From positions 62,001 through 126,000 of the forward strand of contig OMWI01000004.1 of assembly GCA_900314715.1 (NCBI GenBank): a stretch of 64,000 nt of DNA, in the 5' to 3' direction. The notes beneath the pieces were generated by a model. It saw nothing but the letters and a program-made list of their open reading frames with translations, was not told the DNA's origin and did no database searches. The stretch comes from an uncultured Prevotellaceae bacterium (GTDB lineage: Bacteria; Bacteroidota; Bacteroidia; Bacteroidales; Bacteroidaceae). Position numbers and translations under genes: made by a program. Positions 8,456-15,962 of the stretch are shown here, one piece after another; the first letter of the stretch is position 1, and every line of letters begins with the position of its first letter.

Positions 8456-10339
8456 ATGAAAAAATTTCTACTCATTGCTGCAATGGCTTGTGCCATTTCC
8501 GCGTCAGCGCAAAAGTTCAGTAAACCTACTGCCACTCATCGTTTTCCCGTAAAGGCAGTTGCTGTTGCTAAACAAAATCAAGCGAATCCCAGAAAAGCCG
8601 CAGGCAAGTTGGCTGACAACCAAATGCTTTTCGGTTATAGTGGTGATGAAGCGCAATTTTTTATGCAAATACCGTTGGGAGCAGGTGAACAAAACGTGTG
8701 CATCGGTTTCGAAGGTGATCAATTGAAGAAATACGTGGGATGTAAGATTGTGGGAATCCGATTCGCACTGAATGAAGTTTCCACGATTACGTCTTCTTCT
8801 GTTTGGCTTTCTTATGATCCATCTATCGAGAACAACTACATTCAAAAGGCAAATGTAGTGGGATTGGTAGACTTTTGGAATATCCAGAACTTCGATACTC
8901 CTTATACTATTACGGGTAACGAGGAAGAATTCTATGTTGGTATGACTTATACGTCAACAAGCAGCAATGCATACAACTTGATTACCGTTACTGGTAACGA
9001 TCCTTATTCTTTCTTGTTAAAGGATGAAGGTAATTGGTATAATTACTCTAATGCTGGATATGGAGAACTTCCCATTCAGTTGATTCTTGAAGGCAATTTG
9101 CCAGAGCGTGACTTGAGCTTGTCTCAGTTCTCTACCGACCGTCGTTATTACAAAACGGAAAACGACAAATTGAGTTTCTATGCCTTGGTTAACAATGTAG
9201 GAACTAAAGCACAGAAAGGTTTTGCCATTGATGGTTATATTGATGGTCAGAAGTCATTCTCTTTGAAATCCGAGGATGAGATAGGTGGTGAGAGCTTGGA
9301 ATTGCGTTACGAAGTTGCTCTCAATGATTATCAACTCGCCGTTGGAATGCATGAACTGATGCTTTGCGTAGCTGAGGAAGGTGGCTTGGCTCCTCTTCCC
9401 GAGAATACCGTAGACGATACTGTTCGCACGGCATTCAACGTATATAGTGGTGCCAATACCATGAAGCGCGACAAGTTTATCTTGGAATATATTACTTGCA
9501 ACCAAGAATATTCCGACTCGCTCGCTTCTGTCATTATCAGTAATGTGGCAGCTATGCGTCCCGACATCATTCCTGTAGCTATTCACGTAGACTATAGCGA
9601 TGAGTATCCCGATGAACTTTCTACAACTCCAGGACTTTACTATGCATACTATCTGACAAACTTGACCCCGCCATCAGTTGTCTTTAATCGCTATTGGGTA
9701 CCAGGAGCCGATGATTTGTATTTCTCCATGAGCGGTATTACCAACAGCAATATGGTATCTTCATATTGTGATTACGTGAGCGAAAGCATTCCTGCATTCT
9801 GTTCAGTGAATATCACGCCTTCTTATGATGCTGCCAACAAGAAGCTTAAATTAAGCGTATCGGGTATGCGTACGGGTGATTTCAGCACACTCTTCGGTAA
9901 TGGTGCCTTGACTGTATTGTTGACCGAAGATCATGTAAAAGCTTACCAAGCTGGATATTATGCCGACAATTACAGCTTCGAGCACAATGGCGTATTGCGT
10001 AAGGCGGTTAGTGAAATCTGGGGAGATGCTCTCCTTTGGAATGGATTGCGTTTCAACAGGGATTATACTGTTGACATAGAAGATGGTTGGAATCTTGACA
10101 ACATGAAAGCCGTGGCATTTATCACACGACCCATCGAAGATGATTTATCTATGGAGTTGTTTGACATCAACAATGCTACTGCTGTAAGCCTGAAAGACAT
10201 CGCGGTGGATGCTATTAGCAACATCCAGTCTGATAACGTAAACGACGGTAAGGTTTATGACATGAGTGGTCGTCAGGTAAACGGTCAATTGAAAGCTGGT
10301 GTATATCTCCAAAATGGTAAGAAATTTATCGTGAAATAA
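8456..10339 (+). CDS. Secreted Omp28-like protein with T9SS-type tail
   Basis: 627 aa with signal peptide MKKFLLIAAMACAISASA. The central part resembles Omp28-related outer membrane proteins, which carry a thioredoxin-like fold after an Ig-like domain: MKRDKFILEYITCNQEYSDSLASVI is placed where related proteins have a strand ending in a CxxC or GxxC motif. Only one Cys is present here, so redox activity is unlikely. The tail KVYDMSGRQV...AGVYLQNGKKFIVK is the sorting domain. The N-terminal part may bind sugar or protein. The Omp28 assignment is tentative; export is well supported. It is the third of the consecutive cargo-type genes. Confidence 0.75.
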   Translation: MKKFLLIAAMACAISASAQKFSKPTATHRFPVKAVAVAKQNQANPRKAAGKLADNQMLFGYSGDEAQFFMQIPLGAGEQNVCIGFEGDQLKKYVGCKIVGIRFALNEVSTITSSSVWLSYDPSIENNYIQKANVVGLVDFWNIQNFDTPYTITGNEEEFYVGMTYTSTSSNAYNLITVTGNDPYSFLLKDEGNWYNYSNAGYGELPIQLILEGNLPERDLSLSQFSTDRRYYKTENDKLSFYALVNNVGTKAQKGFAIDGYIDGQKSFSLKSEDEIGGESLELRYEVALNDYQLAVGMHELMLCVAEEGGLAPLPENTVDDTVRTAFNVYSGANTMKRDKFILEYITCNQEYSDSLASVIISNVAAMRPDIIPVAIHVDYSDEYPDELSTTPGLYYAYYLTNLTPPSVVFNRYWVPGADDLYFSMSGITNSNMVSSYCDYVSESIPAFCSVNITPSYDAANKKLKLSVSGMRTGDFSTLFGNGALTVLLTEDHVKAYQAGYYADNYSFEHNGVLRKAVSEIWGDALLWNGLRFNRDYTVDIEDGWNLDNMKAVAFITRPIEDDLSMELFDINNATAVSLKDIAVDAISNIQSDNVNDGKVYDMSGRQVNGQLKAGVYLQNGKKFIVK

Positions 10340-10388
10340 CATATTATTCACTTTTTAAGCAAATAGAATAAAAAAAGAGCAAAATAGT

Positions 10389-10419
10389 TTTGTTTTTCAT
10401 GAAAATTCGTTATTTTTGC
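10389..10419 (+). promoter_or_regulatory. Bacteroidota promoter (TTTG-N18-TATTTTTGC)
   Basis: TTTG at 10389-10392 and TATTTTTGC at 10411-10419, an 18-bp spacer, fit the -33/-7 consensus. The predicted start is near 10422, giving a leader of ~110 nt to the ATG at 10532. Confidence 0.75.
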
Positions 10420-10437
10420 AGATAATATTGAGTTTAG

Positions 10438-10491
10438 ACCAACATAAAGTCGTAAACAAACCAACACGACATGTTGTGGAATAAACCAACA
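10438..10491 (+). repeat. Three ACCAACA repeats in the leader
   Basis: ACCAACA occurs at 10438, 10460 and 10485, spaced 22 and 25 bp, inside the predicted 5' UTR of the next gene. Two copies lie in a longer AAACCAACAC. They could be a DNA-binding array downstream of the promoter or an RNA element. No known motif is recognised. Confidence 0.45.
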
Positions 10492-10531
10492 CTATAAAAA
10501 ATTTATGTATAATATAAAAACCTATTACAAC

Positions 10532-13051
10532 ATGAGAAAACTTAATTTACTTTTTGTGATGTTGCTTTCTTTAATGGGAGTAACACAGGTGAACGCACAA
10601 GTAACAGATGATTTCACAAGCTATTCCACTACAAGTAGTGGTCAGACCCTCGGCGATAATTGGTATGTATTTCCAGGTGATGATGGTAGTTGGGGACGAT
10701 TTGGAGCGGATTACACGTACAAGAATAGCGCCTATGATGGTGCAGATGCTAACTACGTTTCTGGCTACTCGTCGAACTACACCAAAAATGTTTGGCTTGT
10801 TTTAAAGAAACAAGTTACAGGTTCAGTTACATTCAGAAGCAGGATGTATAAAAATTCTGGAACCCTTTACGTTACAAATAAAGTGACAGCAGTTGATGAT
10901 GGTACGTTTACTGTTGATAAGACAGGAGCACAATCATACAGCATTACTACAACAGCCTCCAGCAATACGTATGATGCTGGTTCAACTGCAACATACGTAG
11001 CATTCTGTCTTACAAGTGATCAGATGCGCCTTTTGGATGTTACTTACACAGAAGCAAGTGCTGCTGAAGGTGCCGTGCTTTCTGTTTCTGGTTTTGAGTC
11101 TGGTTCTTCTTTTGATTTTGGTACTGTTCCAGCAGGTGAGACCAAAACTTTCACATTAAATAATTTGGGCGCTGATGAACTTACCATAACTTCTATTGCG
11201 GTTTCTGGTGACTTTGAGATAACAGATGGTAGTGACATTACTTCTATTGCTTCAATGGGATCTGCAAGCGTTACGGTTTCTACTCCTGATAAAGATGCTT
11301 CTGGTGCATTGACTATTGTTTCTAATGATGAGAATAGTCCGTATGTCATTAGTTTAACAAGTACTTACAAAGTTCCTGCTCCAATTATTGCTTTAGACCC
11401 AACTGAAGTTGAATTCGGAAAGGTAACTGAAAATGCAAGTCAAGTAATCACCGTAAGCAATAGTGGTGAGGCAGAATTGATTGGAACAATTACATCTGAT
11501 AATCCAGATTTCACAGTATCTCCAAGTGAAATTAATGTACCTGTTGGTGAAACTGCTGAATTTACTGTTACCTATAATTATGATGTAGAAGCTTATGGCG
11601 CTCATACAGCTACCATTACTGTTACTCCTACTGTTGGTGAGGCTGCAACACTTGCCGTTTCTGCAAAAGTTGCTGATCCTAACTTATGGTCTGAGGACTT
11701 CCAAGGCGAAGGACTACCTGAAGGTTGGGAAGTTGGTTCTTCAAATTGGACATTTGCTAATGGTGTAGCTCGTGCTACTTATGGCAGCTCTAGCACTGGT
11801 TACAAGTATTTCTTAACAACTCCTACTTTGGAAGTTGCAGAGGGCGAATCATTGGAGTTCCAATATAGAGGTACTGCTAATTATACGGATATTAGAATTC
11901 AAATTTCAAAAGATGGTGGAGAATTTGAGACATTTACGACAATAGCTTGTAATAATATGACTGAGTTCGAAACTTATGTAATCGATGGTCTCGAACCAGG
12001 ACAATATCAATTCCGTTTCGCTAATGATAACTACGAACTGGATAATTTCGAAGGCTTTAAGTTGGCAGTTCTTGAACATGATATGGCTATCACAGCAAGT
12101 GATATTCCTTCAAGAGGTGACACCGCTTCTGAATACGTAGCATCTGTAACTGTACAAGAAAAAGCTGGTAAGGATGAAACCGTAACCGCAAAATTGTACA
12201 TTGATGGAAATGTTGTAGCTACAGCAGAACAAGAAGTTGCAGCTAATGAAGAAGCTACTATTGAATTGTCATTCGAACCAACTGAAGCTGTTGTCTTCAA
12301 GAATGCATATATTGAAATCACATACGCTGAAGGCTTGACCAAGAAGACCGATGAAGTTTCTGTTTACATCCAGGAAGTTACCGTGAAAGTTCTTGATGAA
12401 GTTGCAGTAAATGAATTTAGTGGTACGACAGAAACGTATGACCGTGTGAAACTCAACTATACCGTTAAACAAGGTTGGAATACCATCGCAGTACCATTCA
12501 TTATTAATGACCTTAGCGTATTTGGCGAGGATGTACAAGCATATCTATTCTCTGACTATGCAGATGGCGAATTGAAGTTCAGCAGAACAACCCAGATTCC
12601 TGCTGCTACACCATGTGTATTCTATACCGAAGCTCCATCAACAAAGCAAATTACATTTAACAGTGTAACTATCTATTCTTATAATGCTGTTGAGGAAGAC
12701 TGTGCTGTAACCAAGAATGAGGCAACATTCCAAGGTACATACGCTCCTATTGCTGCTCCTGGTATGCAAGGTAAGTATGGTGTTGTTCCTTCAACAGGTA
12801 AGATTCAAAAGGGTGGTGCTGGTGCTTCTATCAAGGCTCTCCGCGCTTACTTCATCTTGCCAGAGAATGTTGATGGTAGTAAGTTGATTATGACCTTCGT
12901 GGATGAAGAAGGTGACGCAACTTCTATCAAGGGTATTGAAAACCTCAATATCGAGAATGCAGAGATGTTTGACCTCAGTGGTCGCAAGGTTATCGGTCAG
13001 AAGAAGGCTGGTATCTACATCTTGAATGGTAAGAAAGTTGTTGTTAAGTAA
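10532..13051 (+). CDS. Secreted Ig-like/choice-of-anchor D protein with T9SS-type tail
   Basis: The frame opens at 10505, but the ATG at 10532 gives a clean signal peptide (MRKLNLLFVMLLSLMGVTQVNA) and an 839-aa protein. Two ASH/choice-of-anchor D repeats are visible: DFGTVPAGETKTFTLNN and EFGKVTENASQVITVSNSG, each followed by a DF.(V/I)(S/T) strand. A cleaved-adhesin-like domain follows (WSEDFQGEGLPEGWEV, FLTTPTLEVAEGE), then a CARDB-like segment. The tail MFDLSGRKV...AGIYILNGKKVVVK is the sorting domain. Probably a surface or secreted adhesin. The stop is 20 bases before the small peptide gene at 13072, so the two are probably co-transcribed from the promoter at 10389. Confidence 0.82.
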   Translation: MRKLNLLFVMLLSLMGVTQVNAQVTDDFTSYSTTSSGQTLGDNWYVFPGDDGSWGRFGADYTYKNSAYDGADANYVSGYSSNYTKNVWLVLKKQVTGSVTFRSRMYKNSGTLYVTNKVTAVDDGTFTVDKTGAQSYSITTTASSNTYDAGSTATYVAFCLTSDQMRLLDVTYTEASAAEGAVLSVSGFESGSSFDFGTVPAGETKTFTLNNLGADELTITSIAVSGDFEITDGSDITSIASMGSASVTVSTPDKDASGALTIVSNDENSPYVISLTSTYKVPAPIIALDPTEVEFGKVTENASQVITVSNSGEAELIGTITSDNPDFTVSPSEINVPVGETAEFTVTYNYDVEAYGAHTATITVTPTVGEAATLAVSAKVADPNLWSEDFQGEGLPEGWEVGSSNWTFANGVARATYGSSSTGYKYFLTTPTLEVAEGESLEFQYRGTANYTDIRIQISKDGGEFETFTTIACNNMTEFETYVIDGLEPGQYQFRFANDNYELDNFEGFKLAVLEHDMAITASDIPSRGDTASEYVASVTVQEKAGKDETVTAKLYIDGNVVATAEQEVAANEEATIELSFEPTEAVVFKNAYIEITYAEGLTKKTDEVSVYIQEVTVKVLDEVAVNEFSGTTETYDRVKLNYTVKQGWNTIAVPFIINDLSVFGEDVQAYLFSDYADGELKFSRTTQIPAATPCVFYTEAPSTKQITFNSVTIYSYNAVEEDCAVTKNEATFQGTYAPIAAPGMQGKYGVVPSTGKIQKGGAGASIKALRAYFILPENVDGSKLIMTFVDEEGDATSIKGIENLNIENAEMFDLSGRKVIGQKKAGIYILNGKKVVVK

Positions 13052-13071
13052 TGAATGAAAGGATTCTCAAT

Positions 13072-13260
13072 ATGAAAAAGAACTATTTTCAACCAAGGAC
13101 GAGAATAATCAATGCCTCTGGTGAGCAGATTATGGCCAGTGTATCTGGAAATGATAGCTTGAATGCTTTGCGTAGCAATCCAGCTGCTGGTATTAAGAGC
13201 ACAAGCACTACCTATAATGGTGAGTTTGGCGCTAAAGGATTTAGATATTGGGATCTGTAA
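13072..13260 (+). CDS. Small MKK-x-Y-x-x-P peptide ending GEFGAKG-x3-WDL, 62 aa
   Basis: The open frame starts at 13051, overlapping the previous stop, but the internal ATG at 13072 matches the MKK start of its relatives and has AAAGGA 8-13 bases upstream. The protein begins MKKNYFQPRTRI and ends NGEFGAKGFRYWDL. It has no cysteine, no membrane helix and no known domain. The tail nearly duplicates that of the next gene (NDEFGAKGASVWD). Together they look like paralogues attached to the upstream secreted-protein gene. Function unknown; not recognised as a known peptide natural-product precursor. Confidence 0.75.
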   Translation: MKKNYFQPRTRIINASGEQIMASVSGNDSLNALRSNPAAGIKSTSTTYNGEFGAKGFRYWDL

Positions 13261-13272
13261 TATTATCTATAT

Positions 13273-13304
13273 GAGTAGAATGTCATGAAAATGACATTCT
13301 ACTC
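13273..13304 (+). repeat. Perfect 14-bp hairpin with GAAA tetraloop between small genes
   Basis: GAGTAGAATGTCAT is perfectly repeated in inverse as ATGACATTCTACTC around GAAA, a GNRA-type loop. No U tract follows, so it is more likely an intercistronic processing or stability element than an efficient terminator. It separates the two paralogous small genes. Confidence 0.7.
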
Positions 13305-13328
13305 AATACACGAGAAAATCTTTAACTT

Positions 13329-13499
13329 ATGAAGAAAGTATATATTATCCCCGCCATCATGATGATGGACGTTAATTCGGAGGGCGTGATGGTAACTCCA
13401 TCTTTAGATCCTTCTAATCCTAACTCTCAGGATGTTCAACCTGACGACGAGGAGTATAACGATGAATTTGGTGCTAAAGGTGCAAGCGTTTGGGATTAA
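13329..13499 (+). CDS. Small peptide ending NDEFGAKG-x3-WD, 56 aa
   Basis: ATG at 13329, stop TAA at 13497-13499. It starts MKKVYIIPAIMMMDV, then an acidic, proline-rich centre (DPSNPNSQDVQPDDEEY), and ends NDEFGAKGASVWD. The EFGAKG-x3-WD ending is shared with the gene at 13072, and the MKK-x-Y-x-x-P start with both 13072 and 843. Conservation of both ends around a variable acidic centre argues that this is a real gene although it is very short. A strong terminator follows at 13526. No domain or function is known to me. Confidence 0.75.
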   Translation: MKKVYIIPAIMMMDVNSEGVMVTPSLDPSNPNSQDVQPDDEEYNDEFGAKGASVWD

Positions 13500-13525
13500 T
13501 CCTATAGCTTGAATAACTTTAAAAG

Positions 13526-13564
13526 AAGACAATAGCTGAATAAAAATGGCTATTGTCTTTTTTG
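13526..13564 (+). terminator. Terminator of the cargo/small peptide unit
   Basis: AAGACAATAGC (13526-13536) pairs with GCTATTGTCTT (13549-13559), followed by a T-rich run TTTTTTGTTTT. It closes the transcript that begins at 10389. Confidence 0.88.
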
Positions 13565-13580
13565 TTTTAAGGAAAATGAG

Positions 13581-13589
13581 TAACTTCGC
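13581..13589 (+). promoter_or_regulatory. Probable -7 element of ung
   Basis: TAACTTCGC differs from TAnnTTTGC by one base and lies 30 bases before the ung ATG. Confidence 0.5.
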
Positions 13590-13619
13590 AGCAGATAATA
13601 ACCTATTACTTGTTTTGCC

Positions 13620-14285
13620 ATGAACGTGCAGATAGAAGAGTCGTGGAAACGACAGTTGCAAGGAGAATTTGACAAACCCTATTTCGTGCAGTTGACTGAC
13701 ACGGTGCGACGAGAATATATGTCGCAGACGTGCTTTCCTCCAGGTAAATATATCTTTAACGCCTTCAATCTATGTCCTTTCGACATGGTAAAGGTCGTGA
13801 TTATCGGACAAGATCCTTATCACGAACCAGGACAGGCGCATGGTCTTAGTTTCTCCGTCCAAGACGGTGTTCCTTATCCACCATCCTTGCAGAATATTTT
13901 CAAGGAGATTCATGATGACTTGGGAACCGATATTCCTACGAGTGGCAACCTTACTCGTTGGGCACAACAAGGTGTGTTGTTGCTTAATGCCACGCTTACC
14001 GTTCGTGCGCATCAAGCCAACAGTCACTCTACGTTGGGTTGGCAGACTTTTACGGATGCTGCCATCCATGCGTTGGCAACTCAACGCGAACATTTGGTGT
14101 ATATGCTTTGGGGCGGTTTTGCCCGTGGTAAGTCGTATATGATTGATAAGCAAAAGAATCTCGTGCTTGAATCTGTCCATCCCTCTCCGTTGTCTGCCAA
14201 TCGTGGCGGTTGGTTTGGTCAACATCAATTCTCTCGTTGTAATCATTATCTGGAGCAGAACGGTATTGAACCTATTAAATGGTAA
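13620..14285 (+). CDS. ung: Uracil-DNA glycosylase, family 1
   Basis: 221-aa cytoplasmic base-excision repair enzyme that removes uracil from DNA. The family-1 catalytic motif GQDPYHEPGQAHGLSFSV is at ~residue 64, with the catalytic Asp and His. The second motif HPSPLSANRGGWFG near the C-terminus carries the minor-groove-reading histidine and loop. LLLNATLTVRAHQANSH is the typical central motif. The downstream DUF3109 gene begins at or just after the stop codon, so the two are translationally coupled. Identification is firm. Confidence 0.97.
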   Translation: MNVQIEESWKRQLQGEFDKPYFVQLTDTVRREYMSQTCFPPGKYIFNAFNLCPFDMVKVVIIGQDPYHEPGQAHGLSFSVQDGVPYPPSLQNIFKEIHDDLGTDIPTSGNLTRWAQQGVLLLNATLTVRAHQANSHSTLGWQTFTDAAIHALATQREHLVYMLWGGFARGKSYMIDKQKNLVLESVHPSPLSANRGGWFGQHQFSRCNHYLEQNGIEPIKW

Positions 14286-14287
14286 TC

Positions 14288-14887
14288 ATGGCAGAACGAA
14301 TTTTACCTATATTGCAAGTAGGCAACGTATTGTTGTCGCCCGATATTATCACCGAGCGTTTTTGCTGTGATTACGAAAAATGCAAGGGAGTTTGTTGTAT
14401 TGAGGGAAATGCTGGAGCACCCGTAACTCTCGATGAAATCGGGGAAATTGAAGAGGCGCTTGATGATGTGTGGCATGACTTGTCACCGCAAGCGCAGGCT
14501 GTCATTGACTGTCAGGGAGTGGCTTACACCGACCAAGAAGGCGACTTGGTGACAAGCATTGTCAACGGTAAGGATTGTGTCTTTACCTGTTACGACAACG
14601 GCAATTGTCTTTGTGCATTGGAAAAGGCATGTAGGGCAGGCAAGACTTCATTCATGAAACCTATTTCCTGTTCACTTTATCCTATTAGGGCGAAGCGTTT
14701 CGACAATGGAATGATTGGCTTAAACTATCACCAATGGGATGTTTGTCGTGATGCGGTGGCTCTTGGAAAGCGTCTTGATATGCCTGTCTATCAGTTCTTG
14801 AAAGAACCGCTCATTCGTTGTTTCGGTGAGGAATGGTTTGCTGAACTGGAAACGCTTGCCCATGAAATCCTGCAACTCCATTCTTAA
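14288..14887 (+). CDS. DUF3109 cysteine-rich protein
   Basis: The frame can start at 14279, overlapping the ung stop, or at the ATG at 14288, 2 bases after it. The latter is preferred (MAERILPILQVGN). The protein is ~199 aa with a conserved CCDYEKCKGVCC cluster near residue 27 and further Cys in CLCALEKAC, ISCSLYP and WDVC. This layout is typical of DUF3109, whose cysteines are thought to bind a metal or Fe-S cluster, although no activity is established. It is coupled to ung. A MITE-like element is inserted directly at its stop codon, whose bases lie within the probable target duplication. Confidence 0.88.
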   Translation: MAERILPILQVGNVLLSPDIITERFCCDYEKCKGVCCIEGNAGAPVTLDEIGEIEEALDDVWHDLSPQAQAVIDCQGVAYTDQEGDLVTSIVNGKDCVFTCYDNGNCLCALEKACRAGKTSFMKPISCSLYPIRAKRFDNGMIGLNYHQWDVCRDAVALGKRLDMPVYQFLKEPLIRCFGEEWFAELETLAHEILQLHS

Positions 14888-14889
14888 TC

Positions 14890-15068
14890 ATTGTTGTCCA
14901 CTAAACGGCGGCCTGGAAGGCCAACAAGCTTATAGCCTAGGGCAACGCCCTAGGTAAGAGTGTATGTGGAATCTGCGCGCTGTAAGCGCAAAAGCATTGG
15001 AACATCATTGAATTGTGTGTAAGCAAAGGAAGTTCGAACTATTTTGAAAAGTTTTAGCGGACATCAAT
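14890..15068. mobile_element. MITE-like element with terminal inverted repeats and hairpin modules
   Basis: The left end ATTGTTGTCCACTAAAC is repeated in inverse at the right end (GTTTTAGCGGACATCAAT), ~80% identical over 18 bp. ATTCTTAATC flanks both ends (14880-14889 and 15070-15079), a probable 10-11-bp target duplication. The interior has three hairpins: GGCCT/AGGCC (14910-14922), CCTAGGGC/GCCCTAGG (14936-14954) and TGCGC/GCGCA (14974-14990). There is no ORF. The duplication length and the GTCCGCTAAAA ends recall IS4-type elements, which would have to act in trans. Confidence 0.7.
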
Positions 15069-15083
15069 AATTCTTAATCTACA

Positions 15084-15962
15084 TTATGCCTTGCGATAGG
15101 CAGAAGGACTGATTCCTACTTGTTCCTTAAAGTATTTTCCCAAGAAAGACTGATTGGGGAAATGGAGTTCTTGCGCAATTTCCTTGATGCTCTTCGTTGA
15201 GTTTTTCAATAACACGCGTATTTCAAGACTTACATAGTTGTCTATCCATTCATTGGGCGTGTGATGACTGATTTGCTTGATGGTCTCAGATAGATATTTT
15301 GGCGAGATGCATAGTTGTTGTGCGTACCAACTCACCTTACGCTCTTTCTTGAAGTTTTGTTCCAACAAGTAAATGAAATCCGTGAAGATATGTTCCGCAC
15401 GTGTTTGCTTCTTGTCATTATAATGCTGCAAGTTGTAAATTACGTTGCTCACGTCGTAAATCATCGTAGTCAACAGAGAGCGAACGGTTTCCTTGCGGAA
15501 GTGATGCGACTCGTCTTCCACCTTGTTTTTCAAGATGCGGAAATAGTCGATGATGTTTTCAGCTTCTTCTTTGCTCAATGTGCAGACGGGATGCTTACGG
15601 GAAAAGATAAACAATGACGACAACTCGTGAACGTCCTTGATGATTTCCTTGAAAAACTCACTCGAAATCAACATGCCAATACCCTTGAAATCCCTGCTGA
15701 TTAAATAGTCGTCAGTCACTTGTCCTTCGTTGATGATGATAATATCGTTTTCGTGTACCTCATGTTCAATGGTGTTCACCTTATATTTCGCCTTTCCTCT
15801 CACGCAGAGTGCCAATAAGATACAGCGCACACGACGAGGTTCATTGGGGAAGGGCATGTCTTCCACCTTGTCGAAGAGTAAAAGGTCGTCGTCTATACCA
15901 CTACATGGATAGATGCTCTTCGTGTCATTGATAGTTATCTCATTTAGTTCCTTGTTCTTCAT
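15084..15962 (-). CDS. AraC-family transcriptional regulator
   Basis: 292 aa. The N-terminal ~170 residues are a cupin-like sensing domain. Residues ~190-292 hold the two helix-turn-helix motifs of AraC/XylS regulators: VSWYAQQLCISPKYLSETIK and KSIKEIAQELHFPNQSFLGK, ending in FKEQVGISPSAYRKA. Its ATG overlaps the stop codon of the upstream GH95 gene by 4 bases (ATGA), so the two are translationally coupled. I infer that it senses a sugar or host signal and may control the fucosidase unit; the target is not shown by sequence. Confidence 0.92.
   Translation of the reverse strand: MKNKELNEITINDTKSIYPCSGIDDDLLLFDKVEDMPFPNEPRRVRCILLALCVRGKAKYKVNTIEHEVHENDIIIINEGQVTDDYLISRDFKGIGMLISSEFFKEIIKDVHELSSLFIFSRKHPVCTLSKEEAENIIDYFRILKNKVEDESHHFRKETVRSLLTTMIYDVSNVIYNLQHYNDKKQTRAEHIFTDFIYLLEQNFKKERKVSWYAQQLCISPKYLSETIKQISHHTPNEWIDNYVSLEIRVLLKNSTKSIKEIAQELHFPNQSFLGKYFKEQVGISPSAYRKA

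Noticed and set aside
13051-13071. Start of the small peptide gene at 13051
   Set aside because: The frame overlaps the previous stop, but MKK at 13072 matches its paralogues and has an upstream AAAGGA.
14890-15068. Small non-coding RNA or riboswitch
   Set aside because: The hairpins are GC-rich and could suggest structured RNA, but the inverted ends and flanking duplication explain the sequence better as an inserted element.
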